In this document: piece after piece, positions 10,514 to 21,113 of the stretch
How positions within the stretch are numbered: the stretch's first letter is position 1
Layout: every line of letters starts with the position of its first letter
Assembly (NCBI GenBank): GCA_015039465.1
Contig: MU130384.1
Coordinates: forward strand, 38,624-69,740
Direction: 5' to 3'
DNA: 31,117 nucleotides
DNA from: Phlegmacium glaucopus
Lineage: Eukaryota; Basidiomycota; Agaricomycetes; Agaricales; Cortinariaceae
Notes under the pieces: model-generated
The model's input: the letters and a program-made list of their open reading frames with translations, nothing else
What the model was told of the DNA's origin: nothing
Databases searched by the model: none
Translations under genes and position numbers: made by a program

Positions 10514-10680
10514 GGCAATCTGGATAGCACAAGAGACTTCGATTATCGGGTAGAGATCGGATATTTGGTAGCATTTGCATCATCACGTGATTGTTGAATT
10601 TGATATTTAAGGACAATTTCACTATCATCGGTCACTGCCTAATATCTTGCCGTATATCTCTGCTATAATATTGATCCACT
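10514..10680. promoter_or_regulatory. Divergent intergenic region between two cargo genes
   Basis: Bases 10514-10680 separate the ATG codons of two outward-facing genes, so both promoters must lie here. AT-rich words (TTTGATATTTAAGG near 10597) could serve as a TATA-like element. No specific site is assigned. Confidence 0.4.
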
Positions 10681-12826
10681 ATGTCCACCGCTACAGCATT
10701 CGAGGTATCCGAGAAGATTAACAGGATAGATGCCGCTATCCGAGAAGGTTTACAGTCGGGCAACATTGCCGATGTCATGAAGGCGAAAAAGTCAGATTTG
10801 GTGAGTGCTGTTATCCCCTTTTCAGCGACAGTGAACTCACATGGATCGATTGAATAGGGATGGCTATTTAAAACACGCAGGTCTCTTGCGAGTCTGCCCA
10901 ATTCCATTGCCAAAGCATACTCGGCCAGAGTCTTCCTCTGGTCATTCTGTCTCTCATGGACGAAGGCTGGGCAGCAGGCCGACAATGCATTTATCAATGA
11001 CCAGCTGCAAGCCATGACAACATTCGACCATGTTTCAAAAGGACCACCCTCGGCGAAGGTAACCAAACCTGCTCCTTCACCTGCACCAGCACGTCCGTCG
11101 GCACAGGCCTCAACCTCAGCACTGCCCTCAGCCTTGGCACAGGCATCAACATCAGCCATAGCCCCAGGCTCATCCACCATGCCTGTTCAGCGAAAGGCCG
11201 ACTCAGGCTTGATGATCCGGGTCAAACCAAAACCAACACCCCGAAGGGTAGCCGAACCAGAGAGTGAGGAAGAAGGGTCTGGGGAGGATGATGAAGAAGG
11301 AGAAGACGGAACAAGGCAAGCTGGGCGTAAGCCACGCCCGAAGCCGATGCGAGATTCACGTGAGATGGATCCCCCCTGCCGGCGTTGCGTCCAGAAAGGC
11401 CAAACATGTTGGATGCAGGTACAGGGTACGAAGGCATGTTATGACTGTGGCCGACAGAAGCTGGGTTGTGTTCGGCCAGGCATGGACTCGTCCATGGGAG
11501 TTACCCGAAAACAGAAGGCCGAGGCCTCGGCAAAGGCAAAAAATACGAAACGGCATGTGTCACAACAGAAGACAAAGAAATCCAGGAGCGACGCCGGCAG
11601 CTCGGAATATGAGGATGAGGTGGAAATAGTAGAGTCTAAGCCAAGGCCGAAGCCGAAGCCGAAACGCAAGTCAGAGCCGAAGCTGATCTCAAAAGCCCCA
11701 GTATTGCCGACGAGATGGGCCGAGGGACAAATACGCCGGCCCCGTGAACCCTCCTCCTCCCCTATCCCCCGATTCTCGGCAATCGAAAAGGGGAAAGGCA
11801 AGGGTGAATTTTATTTTGTCAGTGTATGAGTAACATTCACTGAATTATTTGACAGCTGTAACCAACGATGAGTTCCAAGATTCCCTGGCCAATCGGGTTG
11901 GTTATTTGGAGGATATTGTGGAAGGATTGCAGGAGTCGGTGACTAGACTTCTCGTTGCCAATGTCAACCTGCAAAGCCAAATCGACAATCTTGAGCGGGA
12001 CATTGACCGATTGGCTCCTTTTGAGCAGGTGGCGGATGAGATGGCTAGGAGAATACTGCTGTTGGAGGAAGGGGTTGAACAGTTGGATGAGGAGCAAATG
12101 CCAAGTGCAGGTCCTCCATCGGCATCGGCATCACCCCCTCATTCTGCGAGGGCCGAAATAGATGCGCTCGAGGCCGCAGCTCCAGCGTCAACCCTCAATT
12201 CAGCTGAGGCGGCATCGGCAACACTCGGCACCTCAGCCATCAATCTCGATGCCGAGGCAGCACCAGCACCACAGCCACCCGCCCCTCCGGCCTCAGTCTC
12301 TCCGGCCCTTAATTTAATCCCTCCCACACCTCAGACATCTCAGGAAGAGGCCCAATATGCCACCATCGCCCTCCTACAATCCTCCTCCGGTGTGATCAGT
12401 GCTCCAATGCCGATGCCGATGCCGGTCACTTCGGCCATCCTCTCCGGCCCTCCCCCAAACGAAACCCCCTTGGTAGCCACAACCTCCACACATGCTGCCC
12501 CATTGGATATGACGGTCCCAGGCCCGGCCACAACCCCTGTATCGTCTGACACCTCAGTCACGATGCCGACCACCTCGGCCACACCTTCGGCATGCTCAAT
12601 GCTACCATCTGCGCCTCCCCCACCATCGCTTGGACTCTTGGCCATCCCCACCTCACCAAGGACGTCTCGTGAGGCGTCTCCTGTTTCACCAGGTGTTCTG
12701 CGACGCTCACCTCGCCTGCTGAGCCCTGGCCCGCAAATAAATTCGGCGCCCAATAACAAGAAACGAAATGCCGAAGAGGAATCTACAGATGCAGGACATG
12801 TGCCAAAACAACCACGGCAAGAGTAA
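10681..12826 (+). CDS. Cys6 zinc-cluster-like, coiled-coil cargo protein of the KDZ element (3 exons, 678 aa)
   Basis: Exons are 10681-10800, 10858-11803 and 11856-12826; introns GTGAGT..AATAG and GTGAAT..GACAG keep the frame and the total is 679 codons with the stop. Residues 1-40 form an amphipathic helix (STATAFEVSEKINRID). A basic/acidic low-complexity stretch (about 140-205) leads to CRRCVQKGQTCW...ACYDCGRQKLGC at about 214-244, i.e. C-X2-C-X6-C-X9-C-X2-C-X6-C, the spacing of fungal Zn(II)2Cys6 clusters, though the first half lacks the usual Arg/Lys run. A lysine-rich region (PRPKPKPKRKSEPKL) follows, then a long coiled coil at about 360-430 (GYLEDIVEGLQESVTRLL, NLQSQIDNLERDIDRLAPFE), a Pro/Ala/Ser-rich tail and basic NNKKRNAEE near the end. 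This suggests a nuclear, possibly DNA-binding dimer; function is not established. A similar Cys6 protein is encoded at 23967-24580. Confidence 0.7.
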
Positions 12827-12976
12827 TTGACTTGAGTACATGTAAATATGCCATAGGCTCATTTTGTTAATGTATTTACCATACATATGTTAATATACCA
12901 ATTACTTCTTGTTCCTTTTTCTTGAAATATGCACTGTGGATTGTGCTTCAGCAGCAGCTAATTGATCAGCTGTGCG
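12827..12976. other. Convergent 3' intergenic region
   Basis: 150 bp between the stop codons of two facing genes. AT-rich, no coding frame; it presumably carries both polyadenylation regions, but no specific signal is assigned. Confidence 0.4.
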
Positions 12977-15051
12977 TCAGCCTCCCTTGCGTGCCACCTC
13001 TTTTTTTGTTTGTTGCCGAGTCTTTCTCATGGAGGAAGGATTGGGTGTATTAAATTCTACCCCTGCGGTTGCCGAGCTCAACGGTATCAATGCCGAGGGT
13101 GGTATGGATGCTGACGCTGCCGCTCGGCATGTTGCCAAAGTGACTGCCGAGTTTGATGGTGCAGGTGACGATGTGATCGCTGATGGCAGTGCCGAAGTAG
13201 GAGTTGATACTTGGGGTATGGTGTGGTTTAACAGCATTGGATCAATGCAATCGTCTGGTGCACGGTAATTTTGGGAACCAATAAGTTCTTCATATAACCT
13301 ACTGGACACTGAATATCGGGGTGGACCATCATTCGGACCATTCATCGGCACCGGCAGCGGAACACCAGCACCCCACAGTTGACGCATGACTGCCTCATCG
13401 ATAACCCTGTAACCAGATTCATGTTCAGTTCTGGAGGGGCCAGGCGAAGTGGGTTCAAATAAGATTAACTGATTAAGTAATGGCTCATTCATGTTTTGGA
13501 GCGGAATAATGTTGGATCTCATCGGAGCCTTTCCCTTGTTTCGTGTACATTTCTGCTGTTTGGCCGATGGACGACCCGAATGTGTATCGCAATCGGCATC
13601 GGCGCCGTCATTGGCATATTTGGCTCTCACAATTCCCCCACTTTTGTCAATGGCCTTGAAGCGAAAGGCAGCCTCAGGACCATATTGTCGTTGACGTTCT
13701 GCCACATGGAGGAAAAACGCTTGAAGCATATCCTTTCTCATGTTTCGGGGGTTCTTGATGGAAAGCCCGCACGGCAGATATTCGGCATTGATGAAGGCCG
13801 ATTGTGTTGCCGAAACAGCCTGGAACGGTACATGTGCTGTGCGGCTGCCAGTCGCTAGTTCTAAATACACACCAATATTAGTGATATTTGGCATATTCAA
13901 CTGACTTTGGTCCATACTGTAGTGCTGCCCCACATATAACGTGAACAATTCCTCCAAATCTTGTTTACTGTATTCTTCTACTGGCCATGGTATCGGCAGA
14001 ACTGGAAATCCCTCATTCGACTTTGGCAATATCATTTTCCGAGACACTTCGTTCGAGGTACCAGGTGGGGGGGGTATTGCCGGGTTGGCTATGGTTTGCA
14101 GAGTCTTGACATATTCCATTATAAGCCGCTTCATTTGTGTCACCTCGGTTTTATATGTACCAAGGAATGACCTTGCCGACACTGACATCATTTTCAAGAT
14201 ATGATCATGCCTAGGATGCGGCATTAGAATTAGGTAGTCAGCATCGGCATCCTCATGTCATGCACGCATCAACAACAGTCTTTCCATCTTGACCCGTATA
14301 CGCTGAAAAGGTGATTGATACTGCCCCTAATTCAAGCCATTGTTCTCGAGCAGCTTCCTCAACTCTTTTGGCCATGAATTTATCCCCTCATCTGTAATCA
14401 TCAGGAGTCATGGCAATTAATTTTGGCATTGGCATCGGCCTAAACATTTCGGCCCTGACTCACTTTCTCTTCATATCCTCTGGATAACCGTCCTTACTCA
14501 GTCTCTCCACCTCAGCATCTAACAATTCGAGCTCTCCAGGAGTCATTCATTGTATAATCCTAGCGATCGCCGGTAGTCTTATGCCAAACCATCCCGGTGT
14601 AGTCCGATCTGCCTTCGGAATCCCTAGAATAAGTGCAATCTCCTTCAACACATCAGGCTCCCTCGTTTTCCATATCACCTCTGAGCGTTTGAGTTTAGTT
14701 GTGGGCTTCTTTCTTGCCAACATGTGCCTAGGTCGCCAGTTATTGCTAAGCCATGCTGAAAGGTCCTGTGTCGGCATTTGGCATTTAGCACTCATCACTT
14801 TCCCTGTAGTCGTAACTTTCACCTACCTTCACATGGAGCCGACTCTCATCTTCATCCTTGGGCGGATTTCCATTTTGTTCCCAGTAGTTGAAAATATCGG
14901 GGAGAATTTTGGTTCGCAATATAAGCAGACGACCGGGTTTTGTAGTCTGGGTCCGAAAGGCTTCCTTGTGAAATTCCATGACCTTACGTTCTTCGGCAGT
15001 ATATTTACAATCTTTGCAGTGCCGTCGATTATTCACGTCTTGAGACATCAT
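12977..15051 (-). pseudogene. Cargo gene of the KDZ element, disrupted (three in-frame TGA and a frameshift)
   Basis: The first exon is 15051-14827 (75 codons: MMSQDVNNRRHCKDCKYTAE ... ILPDIFNYWEQNGNPPKDED), followed by a 61-nt intron 14826-14766 (GTAGGT..ACACAG, branch-like GCTAA). The next exon starts DLSAWLSNNWRPRHMLARK. The same frame then runs on but for TGA codons at 14549-14547, 14462-14460 and 14390-14388, each of which would fit an ancestral CGA (Arg). A +1 shift near 14254-14262 moves into the 415-codon frame 14224-12977 (HEDADADYLILMPHPRHDHI ... ending in basic MRKTRQQTKKEVARKGG). The middle holds FPVLPIPWPVEEYSKQDLEE and VPFQAVSATQSAFINAEYLP. An alternative intron at 14463-14392 removes only one of the TGAs. 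The C-terminal 415-aa frame might still be translated. I recognise no known catalytic domain; similar uncharacterised proteins accompany KDZ elements, by memory only. Confidence 0.6.
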
Positions 15052-15129
15052 ACAAATGAAAGAATGAAAGAAAGAGTACACAGTCTGAATATCCAATGTG
15101 GGTTATATTCTGAGATGGGAACACGATAA

Positions 15130-15397
15130 GAACAACATGTGGACCCAAAAAAAAAAATGAGGCTGATATAAAAAGGGTGAATGATATCCCCATGATGTTA
15201 CATTGTCAGATGACATCTTTCCGCCTTTCTTCGTTGCCCTGTGATGTTTCAGATCCCCTCGATTGGACATTATCTCTCGGCTGTTAGACAGGGCTGAGGG
15301 TAGAAATGAATGTCAACCTCCTATTACGAGATCTGGAACACAAACCCATATGTTATATTATGTATCATGTTACCTTGTCTCGCGATAGTGTTTTCCC
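15130..15397. promoter_or_regulatory. Region between the divergent decayed gene and the KDZ gene
   Basis: The starts at 15051 (-) and 15398 (+) face away from each other, so this segment should contain both promoters. It has an A-run near 15148 and a TATA-like ATGATATAAAAAG-type stretch near 15162-15176. No gene is seen. Confidence 0.35.
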
Positions 15398-17519
15398 ATG
15401 ACTTCCCACCAGCCTACAGTGACTGCATACAAGCGACCGAGGCGTTCGAAAAAAGGCAATCCGTCACTGCGTGAAGACGATGATGATACAATAGATACAG
15501 TGACACATGAAGAGATTGAGATACTTACAAGCAGGGGCCTAGTGACAAAGCGCGTGAAGGTCCCTCTCAGACCTTTGCCTAACGAATCCAGTGTATCCAC
15601 AGAAGTACCACCGATCCCTAGAACCACTCCTTTCACCTTTGAATCCAGTTATGAAGACCCACCGGAGGATTGCTTCATTCAGCCAAAGCAAAAGAAGGTG
15701 TGATAAAGAGTTGTGACATCAATATCATACTTAAAAACAAGCCATTATGCTAGAGACAGAGAGATTATGTTCTCGAATTTGTCGACCGCATTGACAATCT
15801 TCTCCAAGCGCATTTGTCCCGAGAAGCATGGCCGATTGATCAACAGAAGTGCTCCCACTGCACATTGAACAACTGGGCCCTCTGGAGGTGTACAGATTGC
15901 ACGCTGGCCCGCCCGGTGTGTCGGAGTTGCATGCGGCATACTCACAGGGACAGCCCTTTGCATCGTATTGAACGTTGGACTGGCACACATTTCCGTCGGG
16001 CAGCACTCTGGGAGGTCGGCACCTATATTTTGGTCCAGCATCATGCAGGAATCGGGCTATGCGATAATCTGACGTTTCAAAGGGACTATCTAGAAAAATT
16101 CCAGGTACAGAAGGACAATGGCGAACAAGATGTTTGGCATCCAGGAGGATGTACCGGATCGGGATCGGCACCGGCCGACTCGGGATTACCATCGGTAGCG
16201 GATTCATGGGATGATGTTCAAATGTTGGATGTAGATGAAGAAAACAAAGGAATACATTCAGCGCAGAATGAAACGACAGGTGATGATCTATTCCTTCATT
16301 ATCTGGAATCTCTCCAGCAGAAGCAGGCAGAAGGAGATGTATTGGATGAGTTTAATGAGGACTATGAAAACATGGACGGTGATGATGATGATGTCGGGCA
16401 GGATGCAGATGATGATATGGCTGGCCTACCAGCCTATTTACCACCTATGCCTGGCGCCGATGACAGTGCCGACTTTGCCGATGATGTGCCGCAGGCAGAT
16501 GCTTTGAACAATGTGCATGTTCGGATCGTTCATACTAATGGCATCCACTACTTATCAATGGTGGCCTGTCAATGCCAAGGCGACCATATCCTTCCTATGG
16601 ATTTGATCGCCAATCGATTACTGCCAGCCAGCTTTGTCCAAATTCAGACTCTTTTCTCGGCACAGGTCCTTGACTACTTTCGGCTTTGCAATCTGGAACT
16701 GAAGGCATCCGCATATCAATTTTACCAACTCATTCGCCGCCTCACAATGCCGATGGCTCCGAGTAAAGTACTAAATCTTTATCATGAATTCCGACGGATG
16801 TCACGTCTGTGGCGTTGGAAGAAGAAGATCAAGTGGGCAGGATATGGCCACACTGGCCAGGACCCTAAGAATCCTCCCCAGGCCAAAAACTCTAACTTTT
16901 GTCCTGCGTGCCCTCAACCAGGCGTCAATTTAGCAGAGAATTGGCCGAAAGACAATCTATTCATTGAACTGTAAAATTGCCCTGCATTCCCGGATATACT
17001 CCAGATGCCGAGCCCGGCTGGTTACACTCGGATGTGACGAGGAGACATTGAACATATTTTGCGTTTTGACAAAGGAGGATGTACAAGGAAGTACAGTGAT
17101 ATTGAACCCCAATCTGCCTGGTTCAACCAAACTGCGGCTGTCATGGCTCTGGGGAACTGGTGGTCTTGCCGGCACCTTCGAAGCCGAGGTCCACCCCAAT
17201 GCCGATCATGCGACTGTTCTGGAATGTATGTTTTCTGCCACTTGTAACGTTGCTCACTTATAGTGAATTAGTCAGGCGAGTTCACTGGCTGCGTGCTCGT
17301 GCACAGAAACACAGATGGCAAGAAGAACTCATTTTGGTTACATATGAAATGCAGTGGACAGTTCGTTACTTTGTGCAAGCTCGCGAGTGGACCTCGGGCC
17401 TGCCGAATGTCGATGTGAGCGCCGGTGCCAAGGCATATGCCGCTCGGCAGGAGACAATATGGCGAAGATTGGCATCGGCTGCTTTCGGCAGGTTAATAGC
17501 CGATATGTCTCACCACTGA
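15398..17519 (+). pseudogene. KDZ transposase with CxC2 cysteine cluster, catalytic core deleted
   Basis: Exon 1 is 15398-15697 (100 codons); a 56-nt intron 15698-15753 (GTGTGA..GCTAG) joins to exon 2 from 15754. The CxC2 cluster lies at about residues 133-170 (KCSHCTLNNWALWRCTDC, CRSCMRHTHRDSPLHRIERW), followed by ALWEVGTYILVQHH. An acidic linker precedes the conserved KDZ N-terminal region (VRIVHTNGIHYLSMVACQC, LDYFRLCNLELKASAYQFY, FCPACPQPGVNLAENWPKDN, to about 506). In the family the next residues lead to the first catalytic Asp (DGNF motif); here a stop falls at 16974 and the sequence jumps to the family C-terminus in another frame: LTKEDVQGSTVILNPNLPGS, KLRLSWLWGTGG, an intron at about 17226-17271, then RVHWLRARAQKHRWQEELIL to 17519. 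The DDE core is therefore absent. The protein would be expected to cut the element ends in the nucleus if it were whole. Confidence 0.8.
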
Positions 17520-17809
17520 TCGGAATTATGTAATGTGAACAGGATCGAAACTCAGCTACACTCATCTCTACCAAACACTTGTACCACATGTCTCATATTC
17601 TTAATGCTTTTCACCCTTTTTCATTGCAATCGGGATCTCCACACAGGAATCATGTCAGATCGCAAGAAGTTATACACTACGGAGAGTCCAGATTCCGTCA
17701 AGCATTACTGATCATCAGCAAAGCAGATGCCGATATGCAACGATGGATGCAAATGTATCTTCAGTCTGAGTTGGCATGTCTTGGGTTGCATATACTGGCA
17801 TGATTACTG
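17520..17809 (+). other. Possible upstream exon(s) of the 899-codon gene
   Basis: Between the KDZ remnant and the long frame, two overlapping readings look protein-like: MSDRKKLYTTESPDSVKHY from an ATG at 17652, and EVIHYGESRFRQALLIISKA in another frame. A plausible intron (GTATCT near 17755 to CAACAG at 17820) could join an exon ending MDAN to the frame beginning MFVLSYVG. I cannot choose between these models. Confidence 0.35.
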
Positions 17810-20509
17810 ATGTTCCAACAGATGTTTGTCCTCTCCTATGTTGGTGCTGCCTCGGCTGTTGGGCAGGTCATCGATGTTCCCATCATCATCCGATCTTTGG
17901 CCACTACTATGGCACATGTTGCCGAGGAACACTTGCCTATGGCCTTTCATCCTAATCTCCTCGCAGTATTGGACGTCGGCACAGATAACGACAAACCGAC
18001 CTGCTTAGTTGACTCCTACGCTTTGGCATGGTGGAATTCCAATAGGCAGACTGCTCCTGACATGATTCTCAACACCAACAACCTAGAGAGGTGTCTGATG
18101 AAGCATCGGCAGAATAAATTGCTGGCTTCTCCGTATGAATCCAGTGACGTCCAGATGTCCCTTGACGAGGAAGACAGGCCGACTGATCTTGCTGGTCTCA
18201 GCGCTGATGACATGATAGCCGATATACCAAGTGCCAATGTGCCAATATCCGACATGCCGATTCACCTTGCGGACTGCCTCAGATGCCGGTCATTGGAGAC
18301 ATTAAGTCACAATATTTTGGCCGAGTTACATGGTATTCTTCAATTTGCAACTTCTATGGAAGTGTCCACGTCAAGCCGTTCCGATGTTTCCATGCGACGG
18401 GCCGCTGGATTTCATCTCCTTCATGAGCATGCCTTGTTGAAGGAATCAGCATCGGCACCAGTACCGGACGTCTCCACATCCTCATCCACCTCTGCCCTCC
18501 ACACCTCCAAACGCATCAAACATCCTCGGACCACTAAGCAGAAGTCCCAACAAGTTACCCGTAATGCAACTGCTGAACTTCAAAGGCTGAGAAGCCTTCC
18601 TGCCAATTCCTATAAGTGGGTATGGGGGACTGATCTGACAGAGGCGGATGTGAAAAACATCATCCCCATAGCAATACAAGAGCAGGGGATCCATTCGGGG
18701 TATAATGTTTCCTTGCCACATGGACGGCAGTTTGGCTATGACACTCCCACGGCATCGGCCCATGCATCGGCCCAGACTACCACCGCGGCCTTCACATCCC
18801 TTGCATCTGATATTGCCAGTATCCCTGAGTTGCCTCAAGCAATTCTTGATCCTGCTATGGCAGCCACCAATGCCTGGATGGCCTGTCAGCAGTCTGATGC
18901 AGAGATTGGACCATTCAATCCCGATGCCAATTTGGAGCCAGGGTCCAATGCCGAATCCATGGCCGTTGCATTGACATCTCCAAATGCCGGGCCTATGCCT
19001 TGTGAGGATCCATTATCAAAGGCCGACGCATTGGCAGCGGCAGATGCCTGGCCTGTCAGTGAGTCCGAGGAAGCTAGTGACGAGTCTGAGCCCAAATACA
19101 GGGCCGAGGAGGAGATGCCGTCCAAAGCCGATGCATTGGCAGCGGCCAATGCATGGCCCGTTAGTGAGTCTGAGGAAACTACTGAACCAGGATTCCAGGC
19201 CGATGCATTGACAGCGGCCAATGCCTGGCCTGCCAGTGCATCCGAACCAGAGTCAGTGGGCAATCCTAAAGCTCCCATATCAAAGGCCGATGCGTTGGCA
19301 GCGGCGAATGCCTGGCCTGTCAGTGAGTCCAAAGACACTAGTGACGAGTCTGAGCCAGAATACAGGGCTGAGCAGGAGACGCCGGCCAAGGCCGATGCAT
19401 TCGCAGCGGCAAATGCCTGGCCTGTCAGTGAGTCCGAGGAAAGTAGTGCCGAGTCTGAACCAGACTTCCAGGCCGAGGAGGAGAGGTTGGCTAAAGATCC
19501 CATATCAAAGGCCGATGCGTTGGCAGCGGCGAATGCCTGGCCTGTCAGTGAGTCCGAGGAAAGTAGTGACCAGTCTGAGCCCGAATGCGGGGCCGAAGAG
19601 GAGACGCTGTCCACGGCGGATGCATTGGCAGCAGCCAATGCCTGGCCAGCCAGTGAATCCGAAGACACTACTCCAGAGGCACAGCCCGAATGCGGGGCTG
19701 AAGAGGAGACGCTGTCCACGGCCAGTGAATCCGAAGACACTACTCCAGAGTCACAGGCCAATCCCTGCCCAGCTTCTGGCCATTCACCTACCAACAATGC
19801 CCAGGACGAGGCACTGGCAGCGGCAAATGCCTGGCCGATCGCCGATGCATTCGAGGATGACAGTGCCGACTCCAAGGATGCTTCCCAGGCTGAAGCCACC
19901 CTTGCTTCAACTGTTCATGCTCAGGTCTCATTGGCAGCCACCAATGCCTGGCTCGTCAGTGATGAGTCTGAACACAACAATGCCGACTCCCACGCCACTT
20001 CCCAGGCTGATGCTGGATCACATGCCGATATTGGGCATGTGTCTAATGCTGAGGCCGATGCTTTTACTGCTGCCAATGCCTGTCCACTGGATGACGATTC
20101 TGATCATGCCAACGAGGTTACCGCCCTTGATGCAGCTGGGGCATGGCTGTATGCCGAGTCCGATGATGACCAAGTGGCTAACATCGGCCAAGATGCTGAT
20201 ACCGCTCGCTCAGCCACTGCTGGACCGGACCCTCACTTGATCTCAGCCGAGGATGTCGCCAATGTCTGGCCTGATGACGATGATGATGAGGGTGAGAAGG
20301 ATGAAGAGGATGAAGTAGAGCAAGATGATGTGCATTCTGCTGGTCTGTCGAGCAGTCCCTCGGCAGCCACTGATTTACTCACGGCCCGGCTCAGTCAGAT
20401 AACCATTCCTCACCGTATCTATGGACCAGACGATTTTAGTTATGTAGATGAAAGCTGGTTGGTCGATGCGGATGATGAGGGTTCCGATTCAGAAGATTCT
20501 TTAGGATAG
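17810..20509 (+). CDS. Large acidic cargo protein with Trp-containing tandem repeats (about 899 aa)
   Basis: A single open frame of 900 codons. Residues 1-110 look globular (YVGAASAVGQVIDVPIIIRS, HPNLLAVLDVGTDNDKPTCL, YALAWWNSNRQTAPDMI). Residues about 180-330 are mixed, with a basic patch (TSKRIKHPRTTKQKSQQ) and SYKWVWGTDLTEADVKNIIP. From about residue 345 to 825 the protein is a tandem array of roughly 13 units built on ADALAAANAWPVSESEE, each 24-60 residues, rich in Asp/Glu/Ser. The C-terminus is strongly acidic (DDDDDEGEKDEEDEVEQDD) and ends SYVDESWLVDADDEGSDSED. There is no signal peptide or membrane segment. The true start may be upstream in an earlier exon. I do not recognise a family; the Ser-Glu clusters resemble casein-kinase-2 sites and the acidic Trp motif could be a protein-binding module, but this is inference. 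It lies just downstream of the transposase remnant, on the same strand. Confidence 0.75.
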   Translation: MFQQMFVLSYVGAASAVGQVIDVPIIIRSLATTMAHVAEEHLPMAFHPNLLAVLDVGTDNDKPTCLVDSYALAWWNSNRQTAPDMILNTNNLERCLMKHRQNKLLASPYESSDVQMSLDEEDRPTDLAGLSADDMIADIPSANVPISDMPIHLADCLRCRSLETLSHNILAELHGILQFATSMEVSTSSRSDVSMRRAAGFHLLHEHALLKESASAPVPDVSTSSSTSALHTSKRIKHPRTTKQKSQQVTRNATAELQRLRSLPANSYKWVWGTDLTEADVKNIIPIAIQEQGIHSGYNVSLPHGRQFGYDTPTASAHASAQTTTAAFTSLASDIASIPELPQAILDPAMAATNAWMACQQSDAEIGPFNPDANLEPGSNAESMAVALTSPNAGPMPCEDPLSKADALAAADAWPVSESEEASDESEPKYRAEEEMPSKADALAAANAWPVSESEETTEPGFQADALTAANAWPASASEPESVGNPKAPISKADALAAANAWPVSESKDTSDESEPEYRAEQETPAKADAFAAANAWPVSESEESSAESEPDFQAEEERLAKDPISKADALAAANAWPVSESEESSDQSEPECGAEEETLSTADALAAANAWPASESEDTTPEAQPECGAEEETLSTASESEDTTPESQANPCPASGHSPTNNAQDEALAAANAWPIADAFEDDSADSKDASQAEATLASTVHAQVSLAATNAWLVSDESEHNNADSHATSQADAGSHADIGHVSNAEADAFTAANACPLDDDSDHANEVTALDAAGAWLYAESDDDQVANIGQDADTARSATAGPDPHLISAEDVANVWPDDDDDEGEKDEEDEVEQDDVHSAGLSSSPSAATDLLTARLSQITIPHRIYGPDDFSYVDESWLVDADDEGSDSEDSLG
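18850..20300 (+). repeat. Coding tandem repeat array (ALAAANAWP-type units)
   Basis: About 13 degenerate units, each with an (A/G)-(N/D)-(A/V)-W/C-(P/L) core: NAWMA, DAWPV, NAWPV, NAWPA, NAWPV (x3), NAWPA, NAWPI, NAWLV, NACPL, GAWLY and NVWPD. Neighbouring middle units share whole phrases such as GAEEETLSTA, which points to recent unequal exchange around 19500-19760; the outer units are older. Confidence 0.8.
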
Positions 20510-21113
20510 TGTCTCATCATTGTATGATATTTTGGGTCCTGAAATTTAATCCCTGATTGCCATTTATACCTACAATGCCGATCTTTGGCTGAGGCCGAGG
20601 GCCCAATTCTGGCCGCCTGGAACCTGATAATATTTGTGAAAATTTTATTGAATTCATCCACCCTTTTAATGTTAGGCTATGATGTCATATAGAGCTGGGC
20701 CAATTTACTTACATGCCGATGTCAGGCAACTGGCGAATTCCTGAGATGACCCGTCTGATACAGGGAACTCCTTGGCTTCAGACCCACATCTGTGCTGCTA
20801 CCCCCTACTATCCTGATACACCCTCAATACAAGGCCAATGCCGAGTAGTGGCCAATGCCTATGTCCTCAGGGTGTCATATGGTGCCGGGGCCGAGGGGCT
20901 ATTCCGGGTACATGGCCTTTGCGGGGGGCAACACCCACACATACTGATGACTGCGGCCTGTCGTGGCCGACGGTTCCGTGTAACACTGCCTTGGTACATG
21001 TTCCGAGTTGTGGGTGAAGCCGGCTGCAGGCCTGGCCTTGTGCCGATAGAGTGCAGAGGCCTGGGGAATTCAGCTTTGTGACCTACTCGATGCCTGATGC
21101 CGATGCCTATCTC
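20510..21113. other. Right subterminal region of the 13-kb element; no confident gene
   Basis: A 122-codon plus-strand frame (20713-21081, starting MPMSGNWRIPEMTRLIQG) is present, but it has no recognisable motif, and the DNA resembles the GC-rich GCCGA-bearing subterminal DNA of the left side. I list it as non-coding by default. Confidence 0.45.

Noticed and set aside
10632..11180. 182-codon minus frame opposite the start of the Cys6 cargo gene
   Set aside because: It overlaps all of exon 1 and part of exon 2 of the plus-strand gene, which has better splice and domain support.
18886..19899. 337-codon minus-strand Ala/Ser-rich frame
   Set aside because: It is the antisense shadow of the Trp-repeat array; the repeat period keeps it open by chance.
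19221..20240. 339-codon plus frame rich in Met/Pro/Arg
   Set aside because: Out-of-phase reading of the same repeat array within the 899-codon gene.
20713..21081. 122-codon plus frame near the right end of the 13-kb element
   Set aside because: No recognisable motif, GC-rich subterminal context and no supporting splice or promoter signal; left as unassigned.
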